The position numbers and the translations under genes were made by a program. 64,000 nt of DNA from Leptoclinus maculatus (Eukaryota; Chordata; Actinopteri; Perciformes; Stichaeidae), in NCBI GenBank assembly GCA_032191485.1, contig JAVDOI010000007.1:8988642-9052641 (forward strand), in the 5' to 3' direction. Below are positions 37,860 to 51,900 of the stretch, piece after piece. The notes beneath the pieces are model-generated. The model had not been told where the DNA came from and ran no database searches. It saw only the letters and a program-made list of their open reading frames with translations. Position 1 is the stretch's first letter. Every line of letters starts with the position of its first letter.

Positions 37860-39935
37860 GTCAGTGAGGTCTGCTTCTGTCAACAGGGAAACTCCCCTGA
37901 CTGTCTGACTGTCTCCATCACTTCAGGGCTGCTCTTCACTGCCACTGACATTACAAATATACAGTTTTCTAATATATATATATATATATATGCGGGTATA
38001 TAAGCCTCTACATGTCAGTTTTATATGTGTGAAACATTTAGGACGAAAATACATTATATATTGTGAATGAATGTAATTGATTCATTCACACTATATTATA
38101 CCATGTAGTGTCAAAGGTTTGGATTGCAACTGTCAACAAGTGTCAAAAAGCCTTTTTTTAAATGGAAAAAGCTCGCCTGTATATTCTTCTTTGACAGTCA
38201 GGAATATCATGTTCACCCGTGAAACGGACTATGTGGCCTATACAAAGCTATTTATTTATGAAACAAAAGGTAATTTTCCACATTTATGCTTATCTGAATA
38301 AAAAACATATACCCATACAACTGATGGGTTGCCAATGGTGTTTTTGTTACATCTGTGAGGCATCACAGATTAAGACAATATGAATCTGAATTGTTTTATT
38401 GATTTGTGGAGAGGAATATAGAAAATATAATTGATTGGATACAGTGAGTGAGGTGATGGTGCGTCAGATCCATCTGTACAGAGAATAAAACCACAGTTGG
38501 GTAGGTGTCATACACAGATGCTGGAACCACTTCTGTGACTCTGCAGAAAAAATAGACCTCATGACGTACTGGTGAATCACTGTCACTATCCATGTCATTA
38601 ACTGGGCTCAGGATATGTGTTGTCTGCAGTTGCCTCACATTAACAACCTCCAGGGTTTGAACCTTAATTTGTATGTTTTCTCCTTGTCAGTGTAATCTTC
38701 CTTTATCAGTACAAAGACATTCACATGGATTGGAGAATCTAAACTACCGATAGCTGAGTTTAGATATGTCCTTTTTCCTCCTATTAAATGTTCCCACAGG
38801 TCAGTTTCCCTTCATGGCCATGAACAGTAATATTTCCAATATTCCAATAATATAGCTACTCACAAATATTACAGTATACATACAGATACTGTGAGTTTAG
38901 GAATGTTAACCCAGTGTGAAAGTTTAAATCAAATTGATAGATAAATTTTTTCTTTTTTAGTTTCATTTCAGAAATATGCTTGACTCAGTGAGTTATAGAC
39001 TCATTTTAAAGCGCATAAAAAGGGAGCTACTTGTTGTAACCACTGTGTAAGCAGGCAGGCATACGCTAGTGTAAGCAGTGTCTTGGTTATGTCAGAGATA
39101 AGACCTTCAGGTCATGCAGCAGGTTTCTCACATCTAAAAGTGACTTCCGCGTGCATACACCCAGGATCACCAATCTTTCTCTGAAATCTTAAGCAGATAT
39201 TGATATTGACACTCAGGTCAGATGATTAAACCACAGCGGTGGGTTGCCATTTTTTCTGTTCTTAATAGGTTTTTGTGAATTCAAAGTCTCGGTTGAGAAT
39301 CCTGCAGGATTTTGGAGACGAAACACTGAGGATCTATGTTCCAATAAAAACAAATCTCTGCAGGGGTCAGAGGTCAAAGGTTATGGGACTGAGGTACAAT
39401 GACCCCAGCACACCAGGACATTCTCTCTATAGAAATGTAATTCTTTCTGCAGTGTGGCTCTTGTGCGACTGGCCCAACCCCCCCACTGTGTTGTCACCGC
39501 ATGGAGAGAGAGAAGGAACAATAAGCTCAGACTACTTCAGAACATTTTCTTTGTTTTCCAAAACGTAAACTGGAGATTCGATTAACGGCAAACGTGGAGT
39601 GATACATTCTCAGAAGTAACACATGTCAGTAGGTATAAAGTCAATCTATTTAGCAAATTAAAGAAATCTACCTTAAATAATTCTAATAAAAACGTTTACC
39701 ACATAGAAAGTAAAGAAAGAGCAGTTCTTAATCAATCAACGAGCAGACTTTGCTCCAGTGCCTACAATGATTATGAATATTGAATAGATACAATATGTTT
39801 AATTCAATTGTGTTAGTATTTGGACATATCTGTGCATGATTTGAGGACTTTAACACAGAAAGAATAAAGACGGTGTTGAAAAAGGAAGACAAGTTGACAA
39901 AGACTTTAATTAAATTGTCACCACAGACGGTTTCC
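37860..39935. other. Intergenic region between ric8b and rfx4
   Basis: No recognised gene. It holds a short (TA)n at about 37974-37990. A minus-strand open frame at 38396-38638 (80 codons) resembles no known protein. ric8b transcription starts at the left edge; the rfx4 3' UTR ends at the right edge. Confidence 0.45.
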
Positions 39936-39941
39936 AGTGCT

Positions 39942-39947
39942 TTTATT
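39942..39947 (-). terminator. rfx4: Possible polyadenylation signal of rfx4
   Basis: AATAAA on the minus strand about 990 bases past the rfx4 stop codon. It is a plausible 3' end, but others cannot be excluded. Confidence 0.4.
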
Positions 39948-40936
39948 TACAGAAAAGTGACTAGACTTCATGTTACTGTACACTTTGATAATTTCCCTTT
40001 TTATAAATACCCATAGGGTAATAGGTCCTCAGTAGCTTTGAGTGCATTATAAAACACACAACCCTAGGTTAATGCGTCTTTCACTTACCATACAAAACAG
40101 AGAACAAAGTACCAATTGTAACATAGAAAATAAAGGCTACACCATGTTACAAAGTTACAGAAAATACATACTATATATATATATATATGTATATATAGTC
40201 ACAGTAAAACAGCAAAAAATCTTGCAACAGAATACACACGCACAGCTGTTTTTGAGTCACTGCATTCAATCATTTAAAAAACTATCAAGATGGAGACACC
40301 GTAACACACCGATCAAGGAGTTTATATCTGTCTTATGTTTTGGCTTTGTGCCACTGTATGTAACTGGTGTCCCAGAAGAACTTTAAGGCAGTACAGTTCA
40401 TCCACATCCTGCAGCAAACAAAGCTGCTGCAGCGAGTTCATGACAAGATGCTGCACAATGCTGAGCAACAAGAGGAGACAGCGGTGTCACTGAGATTGTA
40501 CTGGTGTCAGTGAAGGCTTACAGCACCCTGATCCGTCAGTCACTGACAAAACTGAGGGTTGGTGGGATGATCTGTGTGCTGACTTGTGAGACCGACGAGG
40601 GAAACAGAGGTGTACATTCCTTAAAACAAAGGCACAGCTTGGCAGCAGCATTGCACTCCTAAAATGATTTTTGCTGCAAGTTCATTCTATATGATTTGAA
40701 TTTTTTACTCCAGCAGTGAGCAACAACATCTATTTTAATAAACCTCTGCACAAGTTACATCACAATCATCAGTGATTCAGAGACTTTTTAAATTGTCAGT
40801 ACGTCCATACCATGATTCCTATTACTATGTACTCTCTGCTCCTCCGTTTTCATGTACTTGATTGGAAGTGTTCAGAGACTTTGCATCCACCAGTTTGGCA
40901 GGCCTGGAGCTTTTACACAGGTGTCCAGAGCATTGT

Positions 40937-42879
40937 TTATTTTGCCCAGCCCGTGGTGGCCTCTCCGTTGATGTAGGCAAAGCCGGGGAAATGCTGCGAG
41001 TGTTCGTACTCTGAGTTCCTGCGTGGGCCCAGGGGAGAGTATAGGTCCCCAGAGGTGGCATAGCGGGATGAATGCATAGGTGGGCTGGTGTAACAGGTGT
41101 TAGCTGGCGACACATCTGGCCACCGGGGGGCGACGGGTGCAGGGTGTAACCGGGGAGTGCTGCCCATCAAGCAAGGCTCCATTCGAGACATCTGGCCATT
41201 GAGCTGGTACTGAGGAAGGGAAGAAGAAGAGGAAAGAAGTTATGGTGATGCAGCAATGTCAACTATTGAGAGAAGCTTAAAATGTACAGTAAAACCTCAA
41301 CAAACGTTTATTTTCATAGCCAATTAATCTGCTGATTGTTGTCTCTATTGTGCCTAAAATCTAAATATATTCAGTTTATCATAGAACACAAAAGAAAAGC
41401 ATAAAATCAGAGCATTTAGAAGGCAGCTGCTGGCTATAGCCTTATATTCCACGAACAGAGAAGATAGTGGTATCAATCTAGCACTTGTTTGTTAAAAAGC
41501 AAACAAGTGCATTTCCCAAAATATCAAACTATTCCTTTAATTAAGGTAAAAATGCGACAAGAAATAAACTGTTGGAGAAATACTGAATCATGTATTGAAT
41601 AATTGGGTTAAAAGTAATCAAACCCTAACATGCTGATTAAATACTGTTAAGGACAGTTCTCAATCAGTTTATATAAAATACCCACCATGTGTAACTTTTT
41701 AATTGTAGTATCTGAACTCACTCCAGGTGGCTGAACCCAACACACTCCCAGAACATGTACAGAGGACGTGACCTCGGAGTCCTCAAAGGAAGCTATAGCG
41801 CTCCTGATATCATATTTGATACTGCGTTAGACCTGTAGCGGTGTATTGTGTGAGCTGACCCTGCCGATGGTAATTTCCTGTCAGGGGAAATTGCTTCACA
41901 AGATGGACCACAATGGTCGAAATAGAAAATTAAGTCACTTAAGAAAATTAGACATCAGTGGTTTTCCTGTGTTATTTGTGTTGCCTATGGTGACTGAACC
42001 CAAACAGCTCTGACTAAATCTGCCTGTTGACAAAAATATTTTGGACAGATGGGGATCCGACGAGGTTTTGTGTTCATCTCAGCTCCGTCCACAACCTCTC
42101 ACACGGACAAAGCGCAGGCATTGTGCCCGATTTAAGCTCAGACAGGCTTTAAAAAAAAAAAGTGGAAGTAGGACCCTATTTCCCTTTTCTCACTAAATAT
42201 AAACACGACAGTCGATTCCATTATGAGGGATCACGGCATGGAAAAAGACAGTCAGTGCAGGTCAGAGAGCAGAACAGACTGCTCAGCTGCCTCTTGTTCA
42301 CAAGCAGAAAAGAGACCATTGAATAACAATATTTTAATAAACGCCCCCTTGCCCTGCTCTGTGGCCACTGGCTCAAACAGATGAAGAGACTATAGCGAGC
42401 TGGAAAGAGGAGTAACAGAGCAGGGCCCCTCTTGGCCCCGGCCGAGCCACCTTTCACTGTCTGCTTCCGCTGTGTGGAGAGGGTGATTCGGGGACTTTTA
42501 GAAACACTGCGACCGCTGAGGCCCAGCTGATCTCCTCCCACTATAAAGGCAGAAGAGGCTGGAGGGCCCTTGACAGGAAATTACCATCAAAAGAGTAAAC
42601 TCACACCAGTCGCTACACAAGCTGTAACATCAGTGACTCCGTCACATCCTAACAACCATTTATTTCTCAAATTCAAATCTTCAGTCTTCTACTTACTTTG
42701 CTGCAAAGTGTACCAAGACGTGCTTCAAGCATCTCACACATAGCCTATTAACTGTGTACTACCTATTGATGCTCTCTTTCTGGGCACATTAATGCACACA
42801 TGCTGCTTCTTCTTCTTCTACTTCTTACAATGTAAATAACCAACATGGCACAGTTGCACACAGTTAAGTTACAGTTTAG

Positions 42880-42951
<72 letters not shown>

Positions 42952-45900
42952 TCTCTATAGCCATCAGCGTAATCTGCAGCTTTCACTGGACGCTGATCTC
43001 ACCAGTGAAAAGTGACGACATACATTTATTCAAGTACTCTAGTATAGGTAACATCTTTAGATACTTGTACTTTACTTTAGTATTTCCATTTAATGCTACT
43101 TTACTCTTATACTTATCTATATTTCAGAGGTAAATATTGAACGTTTGACTCCAGTTACATAGAACTAGCTATGTTGCAGATTAAGATTTTACATATAAAA
43201 TATGATGAACTGTTATAGATGAAACCACCCAACAGTAAGTAGAAACTTAGTCCACCTCGACCAACTGCAACTTTAAATTACAAATCATATGTTATGTATT
43301 TTATGTATCAATAATACTAACACGCATAATAACACATAATACTCTGAAAAGGGTTCATTTTGCAGAAAGATTATTTAAACTTTTGAATGTTTATGTTCAT
43401 TTTTGTGGATAATACTTCTGTATGTTTAAACATGTACAATTTTGGATAGAAGACTCAAACTGATCCACATTCACTTAGAAGATTCCTTAATTGATTTACA
43501 TTGATTTAAAATGCTATTAAACCTCAGTTCTTGACTGGGACTGACCTGTGCAGATGACCGGTAGGCGGAATAGTGGAGGGGGGCTGTGATCGCCGGCTCA
43601 TGGGCCAGACTGGGATACTGGCTCTGGATGGAGTGAGGATGCTGGTTGGCATAGCTGCCATAGTTGTAGCTACCAGTATACCTAGAATGGAGGTGGTAGA
43701 AAACCCATCAAAGAAATTCTCCAACAAAAAGAAAATGAATCTTAATACCAAAATCATAATTACCCATGCTCCTCTCTGTAGACAGGCAGCCGGGGGGTGG
43801 AGGATGGTGGTGGGACTGGAGCGCTGTTACTCATACAGGACAGCTGCTGTCCGGCCTCTGGAGTGGAGCCGCCGGCTGTTGTCACTGTGTATGTAAGGGA
43901 CCAGGTATATGACTGAACAGCGCCTGGTAGACACATATATGGACACAAAGAGAATGTGTTGGCGCAAAGAAACTATGTGCAGTGAGACTTCTGCTTATTT
44001 AGGATGTCTGTGTGACCTGTGAGGCCTGTCTAACCTGTGGTGGGGGTGACTCCGGTGTACTCCGGGGACACGGCTGCTGTGGGGGAGCCGGCCGAGGAAA
44101 CGGCCACAGAGTGGACTGACCGAGCGGGAGAGTAAGATCCTGGAGACGGGGAGGTTGGGGTGGTTTCTGTCAGCGGGAATTCCTCCTCTCTCTCTGCTGA
44201 AGGTGTAAAGAGAGGACAGACCATTACACAATCTAATACAGTAAGAGTCTTTGTCAGTTGTACCTGAATGTATACAAGTAAAAAAAAGCTGACATCTAAT
44301 TATTTGATTTGTTATAAGATAAGATAAGATTATCCTTTGTTATTCCCACAGCGGGGAAATTGTATATGTATTAAATAGTGTATTTATAAATGTTAAAGAG
44401 ACACAACATATGTCAGTGTCAACATGAGTAAACAGTAACAGCACAATCCTGGACTAGTAAGAATAAATGACCTCAGTGGAGCACAGATCAATGCCAAGCG
44501 GTAAAGTGAATATACGTTTATACTTCCGCACAGAGGGAACTCCAAAGAGACAGAAGTTCATTATTTCTAGAAAAAAAATATGAATCAAAAAATACCAACT
44601 AAAGATTATTTCCATCACTGATTATTCTGCTGCTGATTTCCTCAATCAACTGAATACTGACGGTGCAAAGAAAAGAGGCAAAAAAAAGTTTAAAATGGAC
44701 ATCATCATTTCCTAAAGCTCGAGGCAATGTCTTCCATTTCCTTGTTTTATCCGACCAGCAGTCCAAAACCAAAGCTATTTAGCAAATCTTCACAATTCCT
44801 AAACTGGAACTGAATGTTTGGGATTAAAATAAATAACAGTACTTAATTCTTGGAACCCTCCTACTACTACACAAGACATTTTTCAGCTGTTCTGTCATTA
44901 TTGACTGATTAGACCTCCAGGTAGCGGTCTTACCTGTGGTGCCCTCTACCTTCATGGCCTTCATGAGGTCGTTGGCTCTCTCCTGGCAGTGCAGGGACTC
45001 CAGCAGGTAAAGCACATAATCATCAAACATGAGGTGGATCAGGTGGAAGGACCCTGCGTACGGATAAGACAGGATGAGTTCTCTACCGATAAAGAAAACT
45101 CAGAGGTGATATGGAAGTTATTGTGTGGAAGCACATGCTGACAGTGAGACTTGGCTATGTGGAAAAAAAACCAAAGGGCTATTTGTGTTTAGGGTTAGGA
45201 CATAAAAGGATGATGACCGTTAAGACTGACGGATTTCTAAAGCAAGAGTGATGACATCACATCCTGCAGACTGACAGGAGGGCCGCTGTTATTAAAAAGA
45301 AGCGAGTGCGCTTGTTTCCGTGTACAGAGTCAGTGCCAGAAATATGTCAGCTGACCCCGAGGGTCGCACGGAAGATGAGCCCGTGGCATGTGAGGGAGTG
45401 TCACAATTGTGTCATTGTGCGGGTCGCTGTTGCCGCCGTGCGCACAATAAACACTTGTGGCTATTCAAGGGAGCGGGTTTGTAACACTGACCGGTTATAA
45501 AATGGAAAAGACAGGCGAACGCATCAAGAGAGGGGAGGGGAGGCTTTTGTTAATTAGCTGTTTGTGCACAGAGACCTGTTTTTATCAAAACACTGCAACC
45601 AGCTGTGTCTTTGATATTCACAGACGGGGCCAAAGGACACAAGTAGAGGAAAGAGAAGCCATTTTCTTTTCTGTCATCTTTACAACTCTTCACTTATTGC
45701 AAACCTTGGGGGTGCACAACAATCTATCAAAGTGGCCATTTTACTTTTACATTTACGTTTTTCCGCTCTCTTTATTGCAGACATGAGATCCATACTTTAG
45801 AGGAATCGAGAAATGGTTATTTGGTTGCACTGAACCCTGTATGAAGTTTATAAACGTACAGCAGTTTTCAGTTCAGTGGTGATATGGACATCAATGTCAG

Positions 45901-48900
45901 ATGTCTGAACCGCAGCTCACTAGAATATCGTTAACTGGGACATTTTACATGAACATCTCTGGATTAAGGAGTGCAAAATCTATATTTTGGTATGATTTCT
46001 TTATTGTGTGTATTATTCATTATGTTTAGCGCAAATTATTCCTCATGCGAAAAACAACAAACTTCTGCCTAATGTGAAGCAGGATTTAACAAAAAGTCAT
46101 AGTGTGCACAGTTAACTCAGCTATAGCTACAGAAACAATCAGGTTTAATGTTCTTTTGTTTATGATGTGGTTTGAAGTCTATTTCATGTTTTTTCTCTCA
46201 TTATATTGGTATTTAAGGGCTACACTTATGGATAATAATAAAAAGCTTGAGTTGTAAGTTAGGAAAGGAGCTTTTATTTTTTTGTTTGCAATGTAAGAAG
46301 TTATATTTTTATCTGACACATGTTTCACCACTACAATGGTATCTGTGGTCCCTTAAAAGTCTGTGTGGACCCTTGTATGTGCATGACACAATAAACTACA
46401 ATAAATGACTTTTCTCTATACTCATGAAGCACCGTCAAAGTTGTGTATTTCCGGCTGTCTGTTGCATTGAGGAATGATGACAAAGCATGAGCAGCTCACC
46501 AAAGCTGGGCGCGCTGTGGAGGGTCATATCCCGGATGACTCTGGTACCAAAACACGACCACATCAGCAGGAACTGTTGGGCCACCTTCTTCAGGCACCCG
46601 GGCCTCTTCCCTGCCACCTAGAGAGAACATTTCCATGTGAAAAGAGGGGGAAGGGTCGGGATGCCGGCGTAGAATTAACCCCTGGGTCCACATTGGGGCT
46701 TAACCCTCAGGAACGAAAAACATGTCAACAAGTCAACTATTTAATTTGCCCCCAGAGACACGCCCTCCTATTGAACTATTGTCTGGGCAGTCCAAGACGT
46801 TGCCAGGGCGACCAAATTTTACAAGCCCATATCTGGCACATAATGGACGCAAATGGGAAGCTTGAAGACATCATTAACTGAGAGGATTGCAACGTAAGTG
46901 CCTCTGTGTGAGAAAGACACGCAGAGACGAGTCGCTTTCAGCCGCAGGTGTATTTTTAAGGGCAAAACAACAAGACTTCTGCTGCGCAAACACTCGAAGC
47001 ACTTAGTTAAAATCACCTCTCAGCATCTAACGTAGAAAATACATCAACTTTATCAGTGCAAAATGAACAGAAGACACAAATTTATGCAAAAATACTGAGG
47101 TTTAAAGACCTATTTTTCTCAAAATGAGTCAAAAAAAGTAAATGCTGTCTGACCTTGACGACACAGCGATCCACCATCAAGTCCAGCCACTCGATGTACG
47201 CCTCGATTGGAGACTGCTCCTCCAGTAGACGGTCAAACTCCTGATACACTGTGACAGGAGGGAGAACGTCAGGTTATATTGTATTTTACGTCACTTGAAA
47301 ACTAAAAAAACAGAAACATATGAATGCAAATGGCGTCTTTATGCGACAAATGCTACGTATCAGTGACCTCTTATCCCGTCAGGACTGATTCAGAGGAGTG
47401 AGACTGGAGTGAATTGGAGATGCTCCGCAGGGTGTTTCAGAGGAGTGTGAACTTGTTTAACCTCTTGGTCTCCATCATTAATGCTTTGACTCTGCTGGTC
47501 GTGGGAATGATTGTCCCGCGTTGTGTTGTTTGCGTGGCAGTAAAGTGTAATTCTCCGTCTGGCTGGGTGTGTTTGAGTGGAATCAGTTTAAAAGGACTTA
47601 CAGTGGATAATAAGCTGCCTGTGCTCCTCTTGTGAGTCCTCCATGGTGTAAAGTGTCTGCTTGGTGATGCTGTTCAAGTCCACATTCCTCCAGTCCTCCA
47701 GCATTTGAAAGGTGATGTCGGCACTGTTTATCACAGTCCGTGACGCCTGGGGACAGATAAATCGACAATATTACAAGAGCATACCCATATCCCTTATCAG
47801 CTGGGTTTGTTCATATGGATTTTATTAAAAAACATTCAGACCAGGATAGGCACCTGACATAGATGGTTTAATGATGTTTGCCGCTTTAGAATCTGAGAAA
47901 ATCTCCTGGATACTGGAAACAAAAAAGGAGAATAAATATGGTTAGTCCTGTGAGTGTCATCATTTAAACTTTCTGTTTAAAAATAGCAATTTTCAAGATA
48001 TGAGATGTGGATTTTATACCTACATTCAAATTTGATATTCCTCAGGTTTTCAGGAAGGTCATGAAGTGCTATTTTGAGCCACTCATCAAGCTGTTTGGCA
48101 AATTTTCGAATAACCTGAGTCAAACTGTGTGGATAAAAGAAAACAGGAACATAATTAAAGACCATTTATAATTACCATTCATCCTATTAAACAATCAATC
48201 TTTTAGTCTATAAAATGTATAAAAAATGGCAAGTTCCCAGAAACTAAGGTGAGGTCTTTCAATTACTGAGCAACTGAGCATTATTGACGGAGCAACCTCA
48301 ACCTGAGATGTGGTGAAAAGTAAGTGGATCAAAATCACTGTTTAGAAGAACAGAAAAGAAGCAAATGGTTGGTTTGGGAAGTTGGAACCAGATAAATTAT
48401 GGTGTTTCTGCCCGTTAAACTATACGACGATTAGCAGACTTTGTCAACTGACTAACTGAGCAGTTGACCCATCATTTCAGTCTGACATTTAAATTACAAT
48501 AAATAAAAGCTATATTTAAATTGTGCTTGAACATCCAGAACAAAGCAAAACCTTTAACTTGTTTTTAATTAGAGTGAACCTCGCTGATGTTCATGCAGAT
48601 CATTACGCAAAACATGCAGTGGAACTACAAAATGAGTTCTACACAATAATACTCAAAAATGATGCTGTTTATATGGAGGTCAAATATAGTCCAAAGTATA
48701 CTATAGCAAGAAGGCCATTAACCATTAAAGTATATGGTATTATCAATAATAATGAAACAGCTATATTCCCTGAACTAATTGATAACTATGACAGTGTTAA
48801 TGTAGCAGCTTGAATTCACATTCCTATGTAATCTCAGTAACAACAGATAAGAAAAGGGGATAGATTAATTCAGAGTGAAGGCTACAACAGGTGCTCACCT

Positions 48901-51900
48901 GTCAGGCAGTGCTTGCAGGACGGTGGGCATCAGCACCCCAGAGATGGCCTTGTAGAGGATGGAGTCGCAAACCCCGACTATGTTCACCACGGTGTTGGAG
49001 CCGAGGACAGGCAGCATGTGGGGCGGCATGCCCTGCCAGAAGTGCAGCAAGAAGCTTTGGACCTGAAAGTACCACACAGACAATGTTACAGGAAATAAAA
49101 GTTATTTGTTTAACATTTTAAAAGCTATACGAGCTAGTTACATGCAAACTAACATTTAGTTTGGTCAAACAGAATTGGATCAGTAAAAATGGTCTAAAAC
49201 AAAAGAAACCTGCCTCATCAAAGTTGGCTCGGATAACAGTGTCCAGTATCCTTTGACAGTGCGTTCTGTACATCATGATGAAGGTTGACACCTGTGGGCA
49301 ACAACAGAGTATTAACGTAATTGCATCACAACGTAACTGCTTTTTTTTCTCTTTTGGGGAAAGTAAAAAAAGCAAAGTGGTACAAAAACAAGAGAATAAA
49401 TCTTGTAAAAAGCATGTGAACCAATAAATACATGTTACAGGTCTAGGCAGGAGTAATATAAAACGAGCTTTAGAGATCAGCAAAACACAAACCATTTAAA
49501 ATCATGGCCCCTCTTTAAAAGCCGGACAGCTAGTGCCTGTCCTTTGTCCATTGCTAGATCTTATTATCTCCCCCAAAAGATTAAGAGTTAGTGAAGAGCC
49601 AGCATATAAATCCTCAAGGTCCTTCTCTAAATGCAAACCCAGTGAAGGTCCCAGGCAGATAAAAGGCTGGAGCCAGAGGGGGCGCAGAGATGGTGAGATG
49701 GCAGGGAGAGGTGGGAAGGGGGGGGTGGCTGTAAGGATGGACTTTTAAAACTCCTGTTTACCCTCTCTTCTGACAGGCTGGCGGGCAAATTTAGGTCTTT
49801 GACATTTGGAAACTCTGGCAGGAGCGTTCCCAGTTTGGAGCGCGGTGAATACGCCACTGTCTGCTTCGTGACCTCTTTCTTCCCTGTCTCGTTCACCCAC
49901 GCCGCTCCCTTTTTGGAGTACATCACATCATAATACTGAGAGGTCTCCTTCACGGCTATGCCGTAGTAGTGGTACCTGAGGAGAGCAGAGGGCAAACGGG
50001 TGAAGAACATCTTTTAAGTACAAAGACCTAAAACTACAGCTATAGAAAACTGCAAAAGCAAAAAAAAATAAAAAATTCAAACACAATTTATAAAGACATT
50101 GCTTAAAAAGTTAGTCTAATCAGATTTTAACATGTTTTTCTCTGATTTTGTGTTTTGTTTATATAGTTTGGAAGAACAAAATAATCGTATTGAAAGGTAT
50201 ATGTAGTCAGATGTTTACTACTATCAGACTATATCGATGTCACAATGGAAATAAGTTATTTGAACTTTTAGTGATTCGTGCTTCAACCTTGTTTCATGTT
50301 ATATGCTGTTTGTAGGTTGTTTCATTTAGTAGACTCTCTTTCTGTATGTCCATACTCCAAATGTCTCTTTAGTTTGGGTTTTTGGGCGGGGAGGGTTTGT
50401 GAATATGTGTGTAACATGTAGGTAGTTCACGAAAGAATAAACCAAACCAACTTACTTCGACTGCCCTCTTGTCCCAAGTCTTCTGGTAGTTAACGCTGGA
50501 AACTGTTGCCTTATGATCTGTTCAGTGTAGGACAGAAAACATTCGTCAGTGTTCTGGCACTAAAGAGTGAGAGGTTGAACTTTTTGGGGGGGTGTTATAT
50601 AATGTACCGGTATATATCAGCATTTCATAGTAATTCATTTGAGTAAAGAGGAAAAAGAAAAGGATATGTAAACAGGTGACACAAGGTACCAAATACGCTC
50701 TTTGTAAAGTATTAACTTGTGTGTATTTTTCAGAGGAAAAAAAAATGGGGAAAATGTTTGATAAAGTTTGTCAATACAACAACACAAAAGTCTCATAGCC
50801 GTTTTCACAGGGAGGTCTGTGAGGGGGGGGGGGGGGAAGCTTTGAGAGCCATCCATTTATGACATCCAGGGGTATTACTTTTTTTTTGTCCTATATCAAC
50901 AGTCTCCCCTCATATATCCACCCACCCATCCTCTCTTCTTCTCACTCTCTTTCTCCTCTCCACTCCCTCCTTCTTCCTTTCCTCTCTTTTTGTCCAAAGA
51001 GATTGGCTCCTTGGTCCAACTCCTGGTGCAGAAACTTTAGCAAACAGTGTAGCTCTCCATTGTGTGGGATGAAAAAAGAGGCCAAGCTGTGAAGTTTCTG
51101 TCAGGCCCCGCTTGATAAATGAGCAGACAGGGAGGCAGTCCGGGCCCTCTCTCGTTTTTTTGTCCTGAATCAATGAAGCCTTCCTAAAGGACACCCCACA
51201 CTGCTCCAGCCACTGATCTAACATTCCGCAACATCTCACCCTTCCAAATTTCCTTTAATTACACATTAATCCAGGCCCCTTCTCTTTTTCAATATCTTCC
51301 GACAGGAGCTGCTGAGGGGTGGGGGTGGGCCGGGTTGGGGGTTGGGGCCGGAGTCCAGGGTACAGGGGATGGCTGGGGGTAGGAAGGCTGAGGAAGTTCT
51401 TGGGGTTGTGGGAACAGACGAAAGCACATCTCCTTTGGCTCTAGATTATGTGTTCAGTGAACGGCCGCAGAGCTTTGCTCGCTTCACACTGAGCTGCATT
51501 TGATATTACTTCAACAGCAGCCAGAGTTGCAGCACACAAAAAAACTAAAAACAGCCCAGGCATGAAATGGTCAGACTAATGCTGATTTAGTGCATGAGAT
51601 TATTGCTTTCATACATCATCCACATGTTGTTGTTGTATCTTCTCCCGTTGAGTTACTTTAAACTTACCCTGCATGTATGAATGTATATTTTAAACTCTAC
51701 AAAGACTACAGATGTAGTTCATGGCTTGCATGCGTTTTTCAAGACAATTCAAAATGATTTTGAGTTAAACTGGATTCCGGAGGGAACGATAAGTTGCCAG
51801 ACTGTTCAACCTTTCATTTCCACTGATGTTTGATTCTTACCTTTCCGAAGCTGGCTGCGTTCACAGGCTGCGTGTCATGCTTTTCACTGAAGTCTAGGTA

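Noticed and set aside
42763..42945. Open frame across the CA repeat (Cys-Val repeat)
   Set aside because: Simple-sequence artefact.
46474..46881. Plus-strand open frame of 135 codons
   Set aside because: It overlaps rfx4 exon 13 in antisense and runs into intron sequence; no splice sites or similarity support it.
49976..50455. Alternative testis-type first exon of rfx4 in intron 5
   Set aside because: Human has such an exon upstream of the YHYYG exon, but no similar coding sequence with a start codon and donor was visible here.
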